This document shows, in pieces, positions 32,297 to 42,537 of a DNA stretch of 64,000 nt. Source of the stretch: Pisaster brevispinus (Eukaryota; Echinodermata; Asteroidea; Forcipulatida; Asteriidae); assembly GCA_023634235.1 (NCBI GenBank), contig JAMKCF010000018.1:7948768-8012767 (forward strand), in the 5' to 3' direction. Position 1 is the first letter of the stretch. Every line of letters starts with the position of its first letter. The notes below the pieces were generated by a model. That model made no database searches, was not told where the DNA came from, and saw nothing but the letters and a program-made list of their open reading frames with translations. Made by a program: the position numbers and the translations under genes.

Positions 32297-35050
32297 TCAG
32301 GAGGTGGCTTCTCCAGGAAACAAATGTTTCTCACCATTGTGAACTCGCTGGTGACAAATAAGACTCCCCTTTTGAAAAAATGCTCTTCCACAAATGTCAC
32401 AAACAAATGATTTTTCTCCGGTGTGGACTCTGTGGTGATTACTTAAAACCCATTTGAAGGAAAAAGCTTTTCCACAAATGTCACAAACATAAGGTTTCTC
32501 TCCAGTGTGGACTATCTGATGCGCTGTCAGTGTGGATTTTTGTGAGAAGGCTTTTTCACAAATGTCACAAACAAATGGTTTCTCTCCCGTGTGGATGCGC
32601 TGATGTTTTGTTAGGTAATGTCTTTGTGCGAAGGCTTTTCCACAAATGTCACAAACAAATGGTTTATTTCCTGTGTGGACAGGCCGATGGACAGTCAGGC
32701 TGTTTTTATGTGAGAAGGCTTTTCCACAAATGTTACAAACATAAGGTTTCTCTCCAGTGTGGACTATCTGATGCGCTGTCAGTGTGGATTTTTGTGAGAA
32801 GGCTTTTTCACAAACATCACAAACAAATGGTTTCTCTCCAGTGTGGACACGCAGATGGACAGTCAGGTAATGTTTTTGCGAAAAGGCTTTTCCACAAATG
32901 TTACAAACATTTGCTTTTTCTCCAGTGTGGACACGCTTATGAACAGTCACATCGTGTTTACGTGAGAAGGCTTTTCCACAAATATCACCAATGAATTCTT
33001 TCTCTCCAGAGTGGACACACTGATGGCCAGTCTGACTGTGTTGGTGTAAGAAGGCTTTTCCACAAATGTTGCACAAAAAAGGTTTATCCCTTGTGTGAAC
33101 AAGCTGATGGGTGGTCAGGCAATGTTTTTGTGAAAAGGCTTTTCCACAAATGTCACAAACAAATGGTTTCTCTGCAGTGTGAACACGTTGATGGGTGGTC
33201 AGGCCCTGTTTTTGTGAAAATGCTTTTCCGCAAAACTCACAGACAAAAGGCTTCTCTCCAGTGTGAACAAGCTGATGGGTGGTCAGGAAAAGTTTTTGTG
33301 AAAAAGCTTTTCCACAAATGTCACAAGCAAATGGTTTCTCTCCAGTGTGGACACGCTGGTGTATGACCATGTATCGTTTATGAGAGTAGGCTTTTCCACA
33401 AATGTCACAAACAAATGGTTTGTTTCCTGTGTGGACACACAGATGGACAGTCAGGCTGTTTTTATGTGAGAAGGCTTTTCCACAAACGTCACAAACAAAT
33501 GGTTTCTCTCCAGTGTGGACACGCTTATGAACAGTCACATCGTGTTTACGTGAGAAGGCTTTTCCACAAACGTCACAAACAAATGGTTTCTCTGCAGTGT
33601 GAACACGTTGATGGGTGGTCAGGCCCTGTTTTTGTGAAAATGCTTTTCCGCAAAAGTCACAGACAAAAGGCTTCTCTCCAGTGTGAACAAGCTGATGGGT
33701 GGTCAGGAAAAGTTTTTGTGAAAAAGCTTTTCCACAAATGTCACAAGCAAATGGTTTCTCTCCAGTGTGGACACGCTGATGGATGGTCACGTCATATTGA
33801 CATCGGAAGGCTTTTCCACAAATGTCACAAACAAATGGTTTGTTTCCTGTGTGGACACGCAGATGGACAGTCAGGCTGTTTTTATGTGAGAAAGCTTTTC
33901 CACAAAAATCACAAACAAATGGTTTCTCTCCAGTGTGGACACGCAGATGGACAGTCAGGCTGTTTTTATGTGAGTAGGCTTTTCCACAAACGTCACAAAC
34001 ATATGCTTTTTCTCCAGTGTGGACACGCTTATGAACAGTCACTTCATATTTACGTGAAAAAGCTTTTCCACAAATATCACAAATGAATTCTTTCTCTCCA
34101 GTGTGGACAGTATGCTGGTGTATGACCATGTATCGTTTTTGAGAGTAGGCTTTTCCACAAATGTCACAAACAAAAGCTTTTTCTCCAGTGTGGACACGCT
34201 GATGATCTGCCAGCCATCGTCTTTGTGAAAAGGCTTTTCCACAAATGTCACAAGCAAATGGTTTTTCTCCAGTGTGGACACGCTGATGGATGGTCAAGTC
34301 ATGTTGACATCGGAAGGCTTTTCCACAAATGTCACAAACAAATGGTTTATTTCCTGTGTGGACACGCAAATGGACAGTCAGGCTGTTTTTATGTGAGAAA
34401 GCTTTTCCACAAAAATCACAAACAAATGGTTTCTCTCCAGTGTGGACACGCAGATGGACAGTCAGGTTGTTTTTATGTGAGAAGGCTTTTCCACAAACGT
34501 AACAAACAAATGCTTTTTCTCCAGTGTGGACACGCTTATGAACAGTCACATCATGTTTACGTGAGAAGGTCTTTCCACAAATATCACAAATGAATTCTTT
34601 CTCTCCAGAGTGGACACACTGATGGACAGTCAGGCTCTTTTTATGTGAGAAGGCTTTTCCACAAATATCACAAACAAATGGTTTATTTCCTGTGTGGACA
34701 GGCCGATGGACAATCAGGCTGCTTTTATGTGAGAAGGCTTTTCCACAAAAATCACAAACAAATGGTTTCTCTCCAGTGTGGACACGCAGATGGACAGTCA
34801 GGCGGTTTTTATGTGAGAAGGCTTTTCCACAAACGTCACAAACAAATGGTTTCTCTCCAGTGTGGACACGCTTATGAACAGTCACATCATGTTTACGTGA
34901 GAAGGTCTTTCCACAAATATCATAAATGAATTCTTTCTCTCCAGAGTAGACACACTGATGGCCAGTCAGGCTGTGTCGATGTGAGAAGTCTCTTCCACAA
35001 ATATCACAAACAAATGGTTTTGTTTCAGTGTCGACTCTTTGGGGATTCAT
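32297..35050 (-). CDS. C2H2 zinc-finger array protein, 32 finger units
   Basis: The 917-aa frame has a 12-residue leader and 32 tandem C2H2 fingers with TGEKP, TGNKP, TAEKP and SGEKE linkers, ending NGEKHLFPGEATS. Units 1, 2 and 25 are degenerate (a lost His in unit 1; the first Cys lost in 2 and 25), and unit 11 has an H-x4-H spacing. Higher-order repeats are clear: units 6-9 correspond to 12-15, and units 16-17 are nearly identical in DNA to 21-22 at a 420-bp offset. The helix residues of neighbouring units therefore recur (e.g. SRKHDVTVH, SHKNSLTVH, SQKQGLTTH). No effector domain is seen; a nuclear DNA-binding role is inferred from the family. An upstream AATAAAG|ACATTTGGATTTGTC junction (near 35075) fits a splice acceptor, so ATG 35050 may be internal to the exon. 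Confidence 0.87.
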   Translation of the reverse strand: MNPQRVDTETKPFVCDICGRDFSHRHSLTGHQCVYSGEKEFIYDICGKTFSRKHDVTVHKRVHTGEKPFVCDVCGKAFSHKNRLTVHLRVHTGEKPFVCDFCGKAFSHKSSLIVHRPVHTGNKPFVCDICGKAFSHKKSLTVHQCVHSGEKEFICDICGKTFSRKHDVTVHKRVHTGEKAFVCYVCGKAFSHKNNLTVHLRVHTGEKPFVCDFCGKAFSHKNSLTVHLRVHTGNKPFVCDICGKAFRCQHDLTIHQRVHTGEKPFACDICGKAFSQRRWLADHQRVHTGEKAFVCDICGKAYSQKRYMVIHQHTVHTGEKEFICDICGKAFSRKYEVTVHKRVHTGEKAYVCDVCGKAYSHKNSLTVHLRVHTGEKPFVCDFCGKAFSHKNSLTVHLRVHTGNKPFVCDICGKAFRCQYDVTIHQRVHTGEKPFACDICGKAFSQKLFLTTHQLVHTGEKPFVCDFCGKAFSQKQGLTTHQRVHTAEKPFVCDVCGKAFSRKHDVTVHKRVHTGEKPFVCDVCGKAFSHKNSLTVHLCVHTGNKPFVCDICGKAYSHKRYMVIHQRVHTGEKPFACDICGKAFSQKLFLTTHQLVHTGEKPFVCEFCGKAFSQKQGLTTHQRVHTAEKPFVCDICGKAFSQKHCLTTHQLVHTRDKPFLCNICGKAFLHQHSQTGHQCVHSGEKEFIGDICGKAFSRKHDVTVHKRVHTGEKANVCNICGKAFSQKHYLTVHLRVHTGEKPFVCDVCEKAFSQKSTLTAHQIVHTGEKPYVCNICGKAFSHKNSLTVHRPVHTGNKPFVCDICGKAFAQRHYLTKHQRIHTGEKPFVCDICEKAFSQKSTLTAHQIVHTGEKPYVCDICGKAFSFKWVLSNHHRVHTGEKSFVCDICGRAFFQKGSLICHQRVHNGEKHLFPGEATS

Positions 35051-35084
35051 GTCAAAGACAAATCCAAATGTCTTTATTCAAAGT

Positions 35085-36063
35085 TTATATTGGTAATAAA
35101 TCAACAACACAAATTCAACATTTATGTGCCAATTTGTTATTGACACACTTGACAGGGATATGATAAATGAATCTTACTCTAAAGCATGGACACTGTTCGA
35201 CGGAAAATTTCACAAGTGCCACAAAAGTAAAATTTTTAGAAACATCACTTTTTAAAGTGTGCTTCCACAAAACACACCAACCTACATGTATTGTTTTCTC
35301 CTCAATGTGAGTGTTGTCATTGGCAGTAAAATCTTGTCTGATGTCTCTTTGACTACCTTTTTGAGAAAATCATCTGAAATAAATGTTTTTCCCCAAAATG
35401 GGCTCACTTGTAATTTTTCAGTCACGATTGACATGTTCCACATATTTCACAAACGAATGGTTTCTGTGCAGTGTGGATAAGTTGAAGCTGTTTTAAACTA
35501 GTATTGCTACTGAAATCAACCCAACAAATGTCACAAATATTGGTTTGTCTCGAGTGAAGACACACAGGTTAGGCAAATGTGTGTTGAAAAGGCTTTTCCA
35601 CAAACCTGACACAAAATGGTTTCTCTCCAGTGTAAACGATCTGATGGGTGGTCAAGGTTTGTTTTTGTGAAAAGACATTTCCAAAATGCCACAAACAAAA
35701 TGGTTTCTCTCGAGTGTTGGCAACCTATGATTCTTCAGTCGATGATTTTGTGAAAAGATTTTTTTTTTAAACAAATGTCACAAACGAAAGGTTTCTTATC
35801 AGTGTGAACGCGCTAATGTTGTTCAAAGTGGTCACAAATTTGAAGGATTTTCCAAAAACATCACAAACACATGGTTTTCTTCATTGGGCAGTCCTGGTGC
35901 TCTCTCAGTCAGAGTCTGTTGTTTTATTCTTGTGGCAAAAATGCATTACCAACGTCACACAAATTCATCCAATGACTTCCAGGTGTGTGTTTTTTATGTT
36001 GTCCCTGCGTAGGTTTTCTGAGTAGGTTGTTACACATACATGCCTTGTTTTGAGATATCATAT
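35085..36063 (-). pseudogene. Decayed 5' fingers and 5' block (copy e)
   Basis: Acceptor TTATTACAG (ending 36064) opens the conserved block, but the frame soon stops. Finger fragments (…VCDVFGKSFKFVTTL…) continue to about 35200 in mixed frames. It is the dead 5' part of the array that is still open at 32297-35050. Confidence 0.65.
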
Positions 36064-36488
36064 CTGTAATAACCAAAAACAATTTCAAAAGTGAATATCT
36101 TTATTGGGGGTGCCCAAAAAGTTGTGCATTTACATTTATCTTCCTTCCTGAACAGTTAAACAGAAACTGTGGATCAGCTGATGCTTTGTCAATGTACATG
36201 TACCTTTTTGTGAGGTACAAACTTACACGAGAAACCTTTTCTGTAAATGTCACAGACAAACAGTTCCTCCAAAACAAATGTCACACACTAATAGCTTGCC
36301 ACCAGTATGAAAACTACTTGGACTCAAACAACTGCGTCCAAGATTGTTTTTTCCTAGAAAAATTCACTTGAAGAACTGAGTCCTTTTCAAGGTTGTTAGT
36401 GACATGGTGCATCATACAATGCTTTATACCAGTAATTGCGCATTTGCATAGTCTTGGTTCAAGACCAGCCCTTGTGCTCCAAATGTCA

Positions 36489-36628
36489 GGTTGTATCTGA
36501 ATTGGCAGCAAGGGCTATGGCTAAGACTGCTGCTAAGGGTGTTACTAAGGATGTCCCATACTTCCAACACTTGATGATGCAGTGACCCAGCCGTAGCCAT
36601 AGCCAAAGCCGCCAATTTGGACACGGCC
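36489..36628. mobile_element. Foldback MITE, GGCCGTGTCC family
   Basis: Ends GGTTGTATCTGAATTGGCAG and, inverted, GGCCGTGTCCAAATTGGCGG, with GCTATGGCTA steps inside. It lies between the conserved block and the putative first exon at 36664. Confidence 0.75.
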
Positions 36629-36663
36629 TTAGCTTCCGTTAAGAAAGGCTTGATTAAACTTAC

Positions 36664-36741
36664 ATAGATTAAGATCACATCAGTGTCTTAAAATTACGGT
36701 GGTTGTAGATTTGAAAGGTCACAGTGTTATGTCAGTTCTAT
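36664..36741 (-). other. Putative non-coding first exon of a zinc-finger module, copy 2
   Basis: On the minus strand acceptor TTTATCTGCAG and donor CTAT|GTAAGT bound 78 bp aligned with 26493-26565. The sequence on the far side (36383-36470) also matches 25905-25990, so the duplicated block is larger than the exon. Confidence 0.4.
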
Positions 36742-36759
36742 CTGCAGATAAAGAAGAAC

Positions 36760-37937
36760 ATTTTTTAAAACATCATTAGCACTTGACAAAAGTCGGTTAA
36801 TATGAACAAATTAAATACATATATTCACCTTGATTTTATCCCACATAAAGCACATGCCCAACAATTATTTTAATACTGACTTCAGGTGAAAAATAAGCGA
36901 GTGAAACACAGCTTAGAGGTCATGTTAAACATCGTTTGTGAAATCAAGCAACCTAGTAGCATTCTAAGAACTGACTCAATGTGTTGCGCACACGGGCAAC
37001 ATGAATGGGCTGTACAATGTAGTACTATGACTACTGTTAGTATTATTACCCAATCTTAGTGGGTGACACACCAGGGGCAACAGCATGCATCATAGTATTG
37101 GTAACCATAGCCCCATAAATAGTGCCAATGTGCTGGACTCCCTCCGCTTCTTGGCCCTAGGCCCACATCGCATCAGGAAGAGTGATGTTTTTTTTTCAAA
37201 AATCCCCCCCCCCAGATGTCACTTACCATTGGCTAATATCGTGGAGAGTGTATTAAAACAATATTGTGCAAGCTCATTTTGGTGTGCTTTTCTACAAAGA
37301 ATCTCCGAGCTGACAATCACTCTTTTCCAACATCGTCGCCATGATGATTACTGATGATGTGCATGTGCAATGACAAACTGTGTGACTTCGCTATTCTAGT
37401 TAGTAGTCTTTAGACAAGGCGGTATTCATCACACACAGCGCCAAGTACAACCGAAAAATGCCAAAAATTTTTTTTAACACGTTGACTGCCAGTCATAGAT
37501 TCGTAGGGCGTTCCCATTTGCCAAGTGTGGTGCGCATGCGTGCATACCAAGTAGGTAAGACATTGTTGGTGTCTACCTGTTGTAATACAAATTCTCAGGA
37601 TGTGTCCTCACCACTGCCAGAAACGTATTTGTTGCGTTCTCAGTGATGCCAGTGTATTCAATCCACAATACAAAAGCCTTTCATTCTCTACGAGTATACT
37701 CGTAGTGGCAGAATCCGTTACACCTGTTACAACAAATATACTCGTAGGCGGCAGTCAACGAGTTAAGGAGTACAGCGTGCAGTGCCCCAGTTACTGGGGG
37801 TGTGGGTAAAAGCCAGATTTGCCTGATTTGCCGGAATGTCTACTACTACTACAACTAGGTCTAGTACTAGCCCTGGTGGTAGGACGCCAGTGTATGTGCA
37901 CTACACTGACGTTGTATGCAACAGAGGAGTCTAACCT
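36760..37937. other. No gene seen
   Basis: A C8 run (near 37205) and an ACTCGTAG-rich stretch near 37690-37750 are the only marks. Confidence 0.3.
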
Positions 37938-38170
37938 GGGCCCAATTTCATAGAGCTGATTAAGCAGAAAATATTGCTTAACAATTTCCTGCTAAGCAGA
38001 AATGAGCAGGATACCAGTCATAAATTGTACTTGTGGTATGCTAGTTTGGCTGGTAACCTTATTCTGGTAAGCATAATTTTGTTGTGCTTAGCCATTTTTG
38101 TGCTTATTATTAATTAAATTAAGCACCTTTCTCTAAGTATCATCATCATCATGTCTATGAAATTGGGCCC
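37938..38170. mobile_element. GGGCCCAATTT MITE
   Basis: Ends GGGCCCAATTTCATAGAGCT and inverse …ATGAAATTGGGCCC, same family as 25992-26446, with a short (ATC)n near the right end. Confidence 0.88.
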
Positions 38171-38723
38171 TGGGCTATAACTCGCTCAGACTACACAACT
38201 TTCTCCTTTACCATTGGTACTTTTCATAGTCGCTATTGATGATTTACCATTGATAAGGACTGATGTTTAAAAGAGCCAATAATAGCCCGCAAAACAAGCA
38301 TGACAAGTTCTGGAGGTTCTGAAGTTCATAAGTTCAAAGGTGGGCTAAACAAAACGTGTTCTCGAAAGCTCAAAATTTACATTATGGCAAATTTTCCGCA
38401 TGGAGCCATTAGGTCAAATTACACTAAATTATATTCTTACCTATGAAGAAGGGTCAACCGAATACATACAGCCGGAAAACAGGCAGAATTGAACAATTCT
38501 AAAAGCTTAAAAAGGTGTCCCAAAATAAGGGGACTCTGGTACAAAGTTGACACAAAACCACATGGACTGTACTCTGCCGGTCCTGCTGCCTTTTTGCTCA
38601 CAGCGCGCACAGGATCAGAGCGCAGAGCTAGAGGTACGTAGATGATGATGCTGGTGACTTTTAACAAAATCTAACGATGAGGGCGTTATCACAGACTTGA
38701 CTTTCAGCAGCCCATCCACTATT
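38171..38723. other. No feature seen
   Basis: No supported frame or repeat. Confidence 0.3.
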
Positions 38724-39253
38724 CCAGCGGCGAACAGGGTAGCCAGGACTTTTTCGGTGGGGCGGGGGGGGGGGGAGCGGATTTGTCAGTGGTGGGGTCA
38801 TGCTTTTGGAAGGGGATGCTGCAGGGGGCCACACTCATTCTTGGCATTTTGTTTAGCCAGACATGCTTATTCAGCATTACGGGCCCCTCTCTATTTTGCG
38901 TTTATAATTAACAAATCAACAAGACGGTGAATTGTTGACATTGCCCATTTTCCATTCCGCGCTGCATGCATTGCATTGATCAGTGCACGCTGCGTGCCTT
39001 GCATTAATCACACTTAGTATACTATTATTTTTTGTGTACTGTATTTTAAAAGAAGGCCTACAACTAGCAAATGTATTCGGGATATAACTTTGCAATGTTT
39101 TGTTTTCATTCTTTTTACTTTCTTTTTTCTGTGGGCACTATCGCGATTTTTTTCGTGAGGGGGGGCACCGGTGGGGGGGGGGGCACTGGAAATTTGGGGG
39201 GCACGTGCCCCCCCCCCCCAGGCAGCCCCCCCCCCCCGTAGCTATGCCGCTGG
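38724..39253. mobile_element. Inverted-repeat element with G and C runs
   Basis: The ends CCAGCGGCGAACAGGGTAGC and the inverse of GTAGCTATGCCGCTGG are related, and homopolymer G runs (38764, 39172) and C runs (39208, 39227) face each other. It has no coding content. Similar but shorter elements with GGCGTAACCAG ends are at 47763-48141 and 54075-54198. Confidence 0.6.
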
Positions 39254-39411
39254 GTCAACGTACTTCCAAAATCTTACCCTCACATCCTCCGCCTATTCTA
39301 ATTCTACCCCCAAAGAAAAGGTGAACGTGTTCCCAAAATCTAACCATCACATCCTCCGTTATACAAATTATGATTCTACCCCCAAGGAATAGGTCAACGT
39401 GTTCCCTTGTT
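39254..39411. repeat. Two tandem ~70-bp units
   Basis: Units share CCAAAATCTNACCNTCACATCC and ATTCTACCCCCAARGAA and end in GTCAACGTGTTCCC. Confidence 0.75.
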
Positions 39412-39432
39412 CCCATAACATGTTTTGTCCTA

Positions 39433-39473
39433 AAATCAAAGTGGTACGTGTCATAAGAGGAGTACGCAGCCCT
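39433..39473 (+). pseudogene. 41-bp decayed copy of GT31 coding sequence
   Basis: It matches 40433-40473 of the intact gene at about 38 of 41 positions, same strand, offset 1000 bp. The copy has an in-frame TAA where the gene has a sense codon. No other part of the gene is recognisable next to it. Confidence 0.85.
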
Positions 39474-39483
39474 GACTTTCCCT

Positions 39484-39651
39484 AATAGACCTTACGCATT
39501 GACGTCATCCAGCCGGGGATCTTAGAGGTAAACCGATGATGTAACAATGGAAACGCACAGTTTTGTACAGGATTGGCCAATGAACAACCTCATTTTGACC
39601 TCTAGGCGAGGGCGCCCTACTCAAATGACGTCATGTGCATAAAGGTCTATT
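39484..39651. mobile_element. MITE with CRE-like sites upstream of the GT31 gene
   Basis: Imperfect inverted ends (AATAGACCTTA..GCA..TGACGTCAT and inverse AATAGACCTTTATGCACATG...) enclose 168 bp. Each arm carries a palindromic TGACGTCA. The right end is 67 bp before the GT31 ATG. The end sequence resembles that of the MITE at 30617-30793. Confidence 0.7.
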
Positions 39652-39718
39652 CTACCTCACAGCCTTTATTGTTCACAAAAAAACGCCATTCCGAAAAGAA
39701 GCAAAAGTCTACACCAAC

Positions 39719-40807
39719 ATGGTAAACAAAAAACAATTACGTTTGATCTTTGGCGGTATCGTTATTTATGGTGTTTTGGGAACCTTCTGTTACTTCACTA
39801 CAATAACTTCTCAGACAGCCTTGAAACAAACTGCAGAGGACATCGAAGAAACAGATGATGAGTGTGGATTTGCTAGCACTACAGCTGCACATTACCGTTC
39901 AAGTACACGTCGCGTATTTCAACCAGCACTCACTCCAGATCCAGTTGTAAACCCGCACCCTTTTAATTTTACCATCTCTAATTCGGATGCGTGCACAACG
40001 AGGAGTGGAAACAACGGTGAGGTGTTCTTGGTTCTCCTGGTAAAGTGCCGGCCAGACGAGAGATTCGACCGGGAGCAAGTACGCCGAACCTGGGGTGGTG
40101 TTCAGGAGGTCCTCGGCAGACGGGTTCTGACGAAGTTTCTGATTGGGACAGTGGATGATCCTTCCGTTGAACAACGCATTACGGAGGAGAATAAAAACCA
40201 CCACGATCTGATTCAAGAGGATTTCAATGACACCTACTACAACCTGACGTATAAGAACATCATGGGGTGGAGATGGGTGTCAACTTACTGCGCAGACACC
40301 AAGTACGTCGTGAGCGTAGACGTGGACATGATGATCAACATACGCAATCTTGTCATGCGTCTCGAGAAGATGCCGCGAAGACAGTTTGCCGAGGGACGTT
40401 TGAAAATTGGAGCTCCATCGGTAAGGGATAAGAAATCAAAGTGGTACGTGTCAGAAGAGGAGTACGCAGCCCCGACTTACCCGCCGTTCCTGAACGGTGG
40501 CTGTTACGTCGTGACCACAGACGTAGCCGCTCTCATCTTCAAGACGTCGGCACATGTCCCCTTCTTCAAACTGGATGACGTCTACGTTGGAATGGTCCTA
40601 TCCAAAGCAGGGGTGAAGCTGTACTACTCCAAGCTCTACCAGCAGTTAACCCCTAACATTTATCAAGCGTTAAAGGAGGGGATCGGCATCGGGATACCCC
40701 ACAACAGACATGGAATCGACCCCAAATATATCGACGAATGGAACTCCGTGGTGGGATCCAAACTTGAACAGGATAAGCTAAACCTACCTAAAGATTTTTT
40801 TGATTAA
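39719..40807 (+). CDS. GT31 beta-1,3-galactosyltransferase-like protein
   Basis: The 362-aa protein starts at ATG 39719, just before a basic MVNKK and a hydrophobic signal anchor (about residues 8-29), giving type II topology in the Golgi. A stem region follows, with an N-glycosylation site (NFT, 83). The catalytic region shows GT31 landmarks in order: VRRTWG (121-126), EDFNDTYYNLTYKN (167-180), DVD as the metal-binding DxD (201-203), YPPFLNGGCYV (254-264) and LDDVYVG (285-291). The family transfers galactose, GlcNAc or GalNAc in beta-1,3 linkage from UDP-sugars to glycoprotein or glycolipid acceptors; the exact donor and acceptor cannot be read here. The gene is intronless, common in GT31. 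The DVD replaces the more usual DDD. An in-frame GTG extension upstream is not a credible start. Confidence 0.92.
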   Translation: MVNKKQLRLIFGGIVIYGVLGTFCYFTTITSQTALKQTAEDIEETDDECGFASTTAAHYRSSTRRVFQPALTPDPVVNPHPFNFTISNSDACTTRSGNNGEVFLVLLVKCRPDERFDREQVRRTWGGVQEVLGRRVLTKFLIGTVDDPSVEQRITEENKNHHDLIQEDFNDTYYNLTYKNIMGWRWVSTYCADTKYVVSVDVDMMINIRNLVMRLEKMPRRQFAEGRLKIGAPSVRDKKSKWYVSEEEYAAPTYPPFLNGGCYVVTTDVAALIFKTSAHVPFFKLDDVYVGMVLSKAGVKLYYSKLYQQLTPNIYQALKEGIGIGIPHNRHGIDPKYIDEWNSVVGSKLEQDKLNLPKDFFD

Positions 40808-41731
40808 AAGGTATGACACGCTCTTAATTTGTTGGTCTGCAGACGAGAAAACTATTAAGGTTATGCAAATTTCAACTGAGCTAGCACTCTTATTGCCAAC
40901 ACCAGTCTTTGTTGATTGTTGCTAAGCAAATTGATATTATAAACGAAACCATCACTTAAGTAAATTTATATAATTGATATAAACGAAACCGATAGTTATC
41001 ACTTCAAACACAAATGTTTAAAAAATACCAAATTGCAACTTAAATCATCAGTTCGTGTAGTGTATTATTATTAGATATACAGTGTACATTAAACTTGATG
41101 TACATGTGTACATAACTCGCGGGGATAACCTCGGGGATGACCTCGAGGATGACCTCGGGGATGACCTCCGGGATGACCTTGGGAGTTCTAGTTGTAACCT
41201 TCACTCACCAAGAATTTCCCAACCTGAACGACTTTGCTTTGAGCATGTTAACTAATTTAAGAAACATTAGCTTTACTTTATTTCTGACCTTCGAATAATT
41301 TTTGTATTCGGTAAAAAGCACTATACATTTTGTTTCATTTTGGTTTACACGTAAAATGTTTTTATCATCAATTTACTAACAAAAAGGGTTTAGTTTCACT
41401 CTATTACACTTCTGATATTGCAATTTCGTGCAAAACACACTAACAATTCCTTTTGGGGAAGTAGTATGTGCAAGTCTTGAGCTGGCCTTCTGAAGTGTGT
41501 AAGTCTATAGGTTCCTTCACACGTAAAAAACCAACCCGAAACCGTTATGATCACGCGCGTAAAAGCGTTTTGCAAAGATCTCCGATTCAATTTAGGCAAA
41601 AGCTTTCGCTGCTGACATTAGTCTTTGTTGCTTTACCATGCCAGAAATGAAGGAGGAGAGCGCCACCTCCTAATATTCCCATATTTCTATTCATTCACGA
41701 GCCTGGATGTGTGACGTCAGATGTTCAGGCT
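40808..41731. other. 3' flank of GT31 with a 12-bp tandem repeat
   Basis: Five 12-bp units of GGGGATGACCTC lie at 41121-41180. I do not see a clear AATAAA signal. No other gene. Confidence 0.5.
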
Positions 41732-41808
41732 ATCCATCCACAGACATTTTACTATACCTATAATATTATAGTATAAGAGGTATTATATGTCTGTGGTCCA
41801 TCCAAAGA
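41732..41808. repeat. Small foldback
   Basis: ATCCATCCACAGACAT... and ...ATGTCTGTGGTCCATCC pair around an AT-rich palindromic centre (ACTATACCTATAATATTATAGT). Confidence 0.75.
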
Positions 41809-42366
41809 TCGCAACTTCGTTCACAGGGGTGATCCATCTAGCCGCGCATGCCATGTCCTTGTGTTTTCCCAGCACGCCTGGCTTGCTTATGTTACGGTAA
41901 TAAAGCAGGCAAAATTTGTCTGATCTGTTTTAGGCCTATCGAACGCATTCCGAAGTGATGCAAAGAGGATGTGTTAAATTGCTATGGGAAGAATTTGCAG
42001 GAAAGCGTGTTGGGCCCTATACCTTTCAGTTCTAACTTTCAGGTGGGTTTTGTTCATGTATAGATTGACCAGTGTGAAGGCGTTGCACTGTCTTGAGGCC
42101 TTGTACCGATATAATTAAGCAATAATTTTTTGCATTACTTTTTGAAGAAGAAAAATTAACGAGCGTACATTTCAATGGATTAAAAAAAAGTTACCCACTG
42201 TCAAAATGTAAAAAAATTTAAAACTGAGAAATGAAAACATGGCTCAAGTATTCAAGTCACTCATGAAACTTTTTAATGCAAATTGACAAAGTTCAATGTA
42301 CATGACAACAATTTCATCGCTCAGCAAGGTAGACATGATACCAGAAGCTCGTGAATAGATATATAT

Positions 42367-42442
42367 GACTGTGCAAGTCTCGCGCGTATTCGACAATTGT
42401 TTTGTACCACTTTAATGAATCCGCGCGAGATTTGGACAGTCT
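42367..42442. mobile_element. Short TIR element, CTCGCGCG ends
   Basis: GACTGTGCAAGTCTCGCGCG at the left and its near-inverse at the right (GAATCCGCGCGAGATTTGGACAGTC) enclose 76 bp. The same ends recur around 45570-45699 inside the PNPLA intron. Confidence 0.65.
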
Positions 42443-42537
42443 ATTTGATCTCCAAGGGTTCCTCATTTGGTCGAACATACTGTGATGTTGATTTTTTTTA
42501 AAGTACCTCATTAAGACAGCAAGCTATAATGCACAAA

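Noticed and set aside
32530..34929. Plus-strand frames up to 223 aa with a repeating [22 protein letters not shown] pattern
   Set aside because: They are the antisense shadow of the zinc-finger array; the 28-residue period comes from the fingers on the minus strand.
39635..39718. Longer N-terminus for the GT31 protein
   Set aside because: The extension would begin at GTG. The ATG at 39719 precedes a typical signal anchor, which the extension would bury.
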